From the NCBI GenBank assembly GCA_041859095.1, contig JBHEKY010000032.1:1-16839 (forward strand): DNA of 16,839 nt. The letters run 5' to 3'. The stretch's first letter is position 1. Every line of letters begins with the position of its first letter. The notes below the pieces were generated by a model. It worked only from the letters and a program-made list of their open reading frames with translations, made no database searches and was not told the DNA's origin. The translations under genes and the position numbers were made by a program. Origin of the DNA: UBA1422 sp041859095 (GTDB lineage: Bacteria; Bacillota; Clostridia; Peptostreptococcales; Anaerovoracaceae). Shown piece after piece: positions 14,239 through 16,839 of this stretch.

Positions 14239-14724
14239 ATGGAAAAGCCTACAATAACAAAAGAAGTTTTGGATATAAAAGTGATCTACATCAGATTTAG
14301 AGGAACTTATTTAGAATTCAGAAAAAATGCTTTAAAAATGCATAGGGAGTTAGTTACTTTTGCAGAAAAGAACAATTTAATCATTCCTGATGTTACAAAA
14401 ATACTTACTATTTATCATGACAATCCATTTATAACCAAAGAAACTGATTTGAGAACAAGTATGGCAATGACAGTATCTTTAGATTCTAATTATGAAGAAG
14501 ATGATAAAATATGTACAATGAATATTACCGGTAAATATGCAATCCTTCAATATAATCTGTCTCGAAGAGAGTACGGCGATGCTTGGAATTACTCATATCA
14601 AGAATGGTTATTTAAGAGCAATGAAAGGCCAAGAGATTCTTTCCCGTTTGAAATGTACATTACCGCGCCACCAAAAAACACAAAAGATAAGAGTATTACA
14701 GCTATTTACATACCAATAGAATAA
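14239..14724 (+). CDS. GyrI-like (AraC effector-binding) small-molecule-binding protein
   Basis: A 161-residue cytoplasmic protein of the GyrI-like/AraC effector-binding fold. Typical pieces are the first strand IKVIYIRFRGTYLEF (14-28), ILTIYHDNPFITKETDLRTSMAMTVS (about 54-79) and GKYAILQYNLSRREYGDAWNYSYQEWL (about 95-121), ending in FEMYITAPPK. Such domains bind hydrophobic or cationic small molecules and act as sensors or antitoxin-like binders. The gene has its own AAAGGAG before ATG 14239, lies 44 bases after the AraC-type gene and is in another frame, so this is a true separate gene and not a simple stop within a fusion. Low G+C matches its partner. A terminator follows. Confidence 0.88.
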   Translation: MEKPTITKEVLDIKVIYIRFRGTYLEFRKNALKMHRELVTFAEKNNLIIPDVTKILTIYHDNPFITKETDLRTSMAMTVSLDSNYEEDDKICTMNITGKYAILQYNLSRREYGDAWNYSYQEWLFKSNERPRDSFPFEMYITAPPKNTKDKSITAIYIPIE

Positions 14725-14740
14725 TACAGTTTGAAGACAA

Positions 14741-14777
14741 AACGGCACCTTATCGTGTGGTTCTTTTTTGTTTTTTT
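14741..14777 (+). terminator. terminator after the GyrI-like gene
   Basis: AACGGCAC (14741-14748) pairs with GTGTGGTT (14755-14762) around a six-base loop with one G-G mismatch and one G-T wobble, followed by T6-G-T7. Confidence 0.7.
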
Positions 14778-14788
14778 GCCGAACCCCC

Positions 14789-14816
14789 GTTACAAATTAT
14801 TACCGAGTGGTATAAT
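14789..14816 (+). promoter_or_regulatory. extended -10 promoter of the CopZ-like gene
   Basis: TGG then TATAAT (14808-14816) fits an extended -10 element; GTTACA at 14789-14794 is a modest -35 with a 16-base spacer. No CsoR- or CopY-type operator is evident. Confidence 0.6.
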
Positions 14817-14856
14817 AAAGATATCAATCGAAAGATAGAAATTGGAGGACGGTCCA

Positions 14857-15057
14857 ATGAAAACCGTGATAAATGTCGAAGGAATGTCATGCGCCCATTG
14901 CGTCAATGCCGTGAACCGCGCATTGAGGGAAGTAGAAGGTGTCGTCGCCGTAGACGTGGATTTGCAGTCCAAAACAGCTACAGTAGAGCATAGTGATGCA
15001 ACAACCTTCGACAATATGAAAACAGCAATTGAAGAAGCAGGGTACGAAGTCGTATAA
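14857..15057 (+). CDS. copZ: CopZ-like heavy-metal-associated (HMA) chaperone
   Basis: A 66-residue cytosolic metal carrier with a single ferredoxin-like HMA domain. The metal-binding loop is GMSCAHC with C12 and C15; the sequence continues in the usual beta-alpha-beta order through VDLQSKTATVEH to AIEEAGYEVV. Such proteins bind Cu(I) and hand it to a CopA-type ATPase. The start is ATG 14857, eight bases after GGAGG; a TTG at 14842 would add five residues but overlaps the ribosome site. No copper ATPase or CsoR gene is in the window, so it stands alone between its own promoter and a terminator whose stem begins within its last codons. Confidence 0.9.
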   Translation: MKTVINVEGMSCAHCVNAVNRALREVEGVVAVDVDLQSKTATVEHSDATTFDNMKTAIEEAGYEVV

Positions 15058-15076
15058 ACTAAGTATCCTGCTTTTC
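15035..15076 (+). terminator. terminator overlapping the 3' end of copZ
   Basis: AAGCAGGGTAC (15035-15045, inside the coding region) pairs with GTATCCTGCTT (15063-15073), 11 pairs including one G-U, followed by TTCTGTTTC. The 17-base loop contains the stop codon. Confidence 0.65.
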
Positions 15077-15109
15077 TGTTTCATTTCGTTTTAAAACCCA
15101 CTGGTTGTT

Positions 15110-16432
15110 TTATTGCAGTTCCACCATGTGGAATATTTTTTTGCCCTTTTGTATTAGCAGCTTGCCCTCTTCAAAGTCATCGGCAGCCACCATCATCTTG
15201 GCATCCGTTACTTTTTCGCCCTTCACTAGAAGCCCGCCCTGTTGGATGGTACGGAATCCTTCCGCATTACTGGGCACCAGTCCGATTTCTCGGATCAGAT
15301 TCACAATGCCCATTCCGTCTCCGGCAAAGAGTGCGGCGTCTAACTTAGTTGTTGGGATATTCTCCAGATGACCTCCACCACCAAAGGCAGCACGGGCGCC
15401 GTCCAAAGCCTTTTGGGCTTCGTCTTCTCCATGAACCAGCTTGGTCACTTCAAAGGCCAGGATTTCTTTGGCTTTGTTGATTTCTGCATCAGGCAGCGAA
15501 GATAACCGTTCTACTTCTTCCATGGGCAAGAATGTCAGCATTCGCAGGCATTTACCCACATCTGCATCCTCCACATTCCGCCAGTACTGGAAAAAGTCGT
15601 AGGGCGAGGTTTTGTCTTTGTCCAACCAGAGGGCGCCCTGTTGGGTTTTGCCCATCTTCTTGCCTTCGCTGTTGGTCAGAAGCGCAAACGTCATGCCGTA
15701 CACCTGTTTGCCCAGTTCACGCCGGGTCAGGTCCACGCCAAACAAAATATTGGACCACTGGTCATTTCCGCCAAACTGCATTTTGCAGTCGATGTCTCTG
15801 GCCATGACCATAAAGTCGTAGGATTGCATCAGCATGTAATTAAATTCAAGAAAAGACAATCCTGTTTCCAGGCGCTGTTTGAAGCACTCGGCTCGAAGCA
15901 TGGCATTGACGCTGAAGTGTCTTCCAATGTCCCGAATAAAATCAATGTAGTTCAAAGGCATCAGCCAGCTGGCATTATTGACGCAAATGGCCTTGCCCGG
16001 ATCCGGTTCTTTGTTCGCCGGTGCTTTCTGTCCAAATGCGCCACCTTTGTATTGGTACTCATCATCAAACTCCAGGTACCTGTCAAAAAGATGTTTGAAC
16101 TTCACGCCGTTTTCTTGAATGGTTTCTTCCGTCATCATCTGGCGCATATCCGTCCGTCCGGAAGGATCTCCCACCATAGTGGTACCGGCGCCGATAAGAA
16201 CAATGGGAGTATGTCCGAATTTTTGCATATACATCATGATGATGACCTGCATGAAATGACCTACGTGAAGAGAATCCGCAGTGGGATCAAATCCAATATA
16301 GAACCGGATTTTTTCTTTGCCGAGCATCTCTTTGATTTCTTCTTCGTGGGTACATTGCTCAATAAAGCCTCGTTCTTTTAGCACATCAAACACATTGGTA
16401 TGCTTGCTGACATCATCTCTGATCAGATTCAT
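15110..16432 (-). CDS. tyrS: tyrosyl-tRNA synthetase
   Basis: A class I aminoacyl-tRNA synthetase of 440 residues charging tRNA-Tyr. The ATP site motifs are H56-V-G-H59 (HIGH) and K259-M-G-K-T263 (KMSKS variant). The tyrosine pocket and family signatures are clear: FYIGFDPTADSLHVGH, GDPSGR, QSYDF and FGGNDQW. An S4-like RNA-binding domain ends the protein (about 375-440: TIQQGGLLVKGEKV). It is somewhat longer than typical, mostly through a glycine/lysine-rich insertion at about 124-149. The ATG at 16432 follows AGGAGGG. Unlike many Firmicute tyrS genes there is no room for a T-box leader: only 64 bases separate it from pckG. I see no clear terminator behind it. Confidence 0.97.
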   Translation of the reverse strand: MNLIRDDVSKHTNVFDVLKERGFIEQCTHEEEIKEMLGKEKIRFYIGFDPTADSLHVGHFMQVIIMMYMQKFGHTPIVLIGAGTTMVGDPSGRTDMRQMMTEETIQENGVKFKHLFDRYLEFDDEYQYKGGAFGQKAPANKEPDPGKAICVNNASWLMPLNYIDFIRDIGRHFSVNAMLRAECFKQRLETGLSFLEFNYMLMQSYDFMVMARDIDCKMQFGGNDQWSNILFGVDLTRRELGKQVYGMTFALLTNSEGKKMGKTQQGALWLDKDKTSPYDFFQYWRNVEDADVGKCLRMLTFLPMEEVERLSSLPDAEINKAKEILAFEVTKLVHGEDEAQKALDGARAAFGGGGHLENIPTTKLDAALFAGDGMGIVNLIREIGLVPSNAEGFRTIQQGGLLVKGEKVTDAKMMVAADDFEEGKLLIQKGKKIFHMVELQ

Positions 16433-16470
16433 GGTTCCCTCCTGTTGCCCCGGGATTGGGGATATTGATG

Positions 16471-16490
16471 CGGCGGCCCGAAGGCCGCCG
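16471..16490 (-). other. very stable UUCG hairpin between pckG and tyrS
   Basis: On the minus strand CGGCGGCC-TTCG-GGCCGCCG gives 8 GC-only pairs closed by the extra-stable cUUCGg tetraloop. No U-run follows, so it is not a standard terminator; it may protect the pckG mRNA 3' end, pause transcription or act as a weak attenuator before tyrS. Confidence 0.7.
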
Positions 16491-16496
16491 GCTTTG

Positions 16497-16839
16497 TTAT
16501 TTGTTCAGTCTTTCCTGTGTGGCGTTCAGCTCATCCATCAGCTTTTTGGGCAGATGTTCGCCGAATCCTTCGTAGAATTCTTTGATGTTTTCCATCTCCA
16601 CTTTCCAAAGTTCCTTGTCGACGGTCAGAAGTTCATTCATGATGTCCGGGTTCACGTCGGGCAAGTGGTCGATATCGATGTCTTCCGCATACGGCATCAG
16701 GCCGATGGGGGTTTCCACCGCATCCACACCATCATGACAACGTTGCAGTATCCACTCCAGCACGCGCAGGTTGTCTCCGAATCCCGGCCAGATGAATTTG
16801 CCGGCGTCATTGGTACGGAACCAGTTCACATTGAAGATT
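16497..16839 (-). CDS. pckG: phosphoenolpyruvate carboxykinase (GTP), C-terminal part
   Basis: The last 114 codons of a GTP-dependent PEP carboxykinase, which interconverts oxaloacetate and phosphoenolpyruvate; the gene continues past the window end. The fragment NVNWFRTNDAGKFIWPGF followed by GDNLRVLEWILQRC is a well-known C-terminal block of the GTP-type family, where FIWPGFGDN contacts the guanine nucleotide. The ATP-type enzyme lacks it. The tail, LPKKLMDELNATQERL, is also usual. It lies 64 bases upstream of tyrS on the same strand with only a UUCG hairpin between, so the two may be partly co-transcribed. Confidence 0.93.
   Translation of the reverse strand, partial: IFNVNWFRTNDAGKFIWPGFGDNLRVLEWILQRCHDGVDAVETPIGLMPYAEDIDIDHLPDVNPDIMNELLTVDKELWKVEMENIKEFYEGFGEHLPKKLMDELNATQERLNK

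Noticed and set aside
15641..16381. A 246-codon open frame on the plus strand opposite tyrS.
   Set aside because: It is fully antisense to a well-supported synthetase gene, lacks a ribosome site and resembles no protein I know.
16433..16496. A T-box riboswitch in front of tyrS.
   Set aside because: The interval is far too short and contains no recognisable T-box core or terminator/antiterminator pair.
1..16839. CRISPR arrays, insertion sequences, integrase or transposase genes.
   Set aside because: No regularly spaced repeats, transposase motifs or recombinase domains were seen on either strand.

Overview
The window reads as chromosome of a Gram-positive, low- to mid-GC anaerobe, most likely class Clostridia. 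The grounds are strong AGGAGG-type ribosome binding sites, sigma-A-like promoters, U-tract terminators, YdbS/YdbT-type PH-domain membrane proteins, a DUF2089 regulator, an OPT peptide transporter and a GTP-type PEP carboxykinase. This placement rests on gene content and protein style only; no search was run. Most of it is ordinary core and metabolic sequence. Two stretches stand out: an AT-richer membrane/regulator cassette at 4.2-5.9 kb and a tRNA-Pro locus with odd flanking structure and an AT-rich two-gene insert at 13.4-14.8 kb.

Layout. 1-444 (minus): start of ssb, then rpsF with its promoter and a structured leader. 506-1426 (minus): a sugar-phosphate nucleotidyltransferase ending in a clean terminator. 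1523-4076 (plus): three overlapping genes, a shikimate-kinase-like protein with a destroyed P-loop followed by YdbS-like and YdbT-like membrane proteins, closed by a bidirectional terminator. 4214-5841 (minus): two unknown membrane proteins of the same architecture flanking a DUF2089 helix-turn-helix protein, driven by a near-consensus promoter bracketed by a 10-bp inverted repeat. 6166-11279 (minus): PAP2 phosphatase, P1-family peptidase, OPT oligopeptide transporter and YtcJ-like amidohydrolase, read in the order amidohydrolase, OPT, P1 peptidase, PAP2; this looks like peptide or amide uptake and hydrolysis, with an attenuator-like hairpin inside. 11512-13310 (minus): panB then panE, giving ketopantoate and pantoate for coenzyme A synthesis.

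13446-13522 (plus) is tRNA-Pro(CGG), divergent from panB with interleaved promoters. Behind its 19-bp terminator stem lie an inverted copy of the tRNA T-arm, a GC-rich run of tandem hairpins, and a direct, decayed copy of the tRNA 3' end. Directly after that comes a very AT-rich pair, an AraC-type DNA-binding protein and a separate GyrI-like ligand-binding protein. Together these suggest acquired DNA at a tRNA 3' end. After them come an orphan CopZ-like metal chaperone (plus), tyrS (minus, with no T-box in front) and the C-terminal end of pckG (minus, running off the window).

The best candidates for something undescribed are the membrane-DUF2089-membrane cassette, the tRNA-Pro flanking element with its hairpin array, and the shikimate-kinase-like protein that keeps substrate-pocket residues but has lost its ATP-binding loop.
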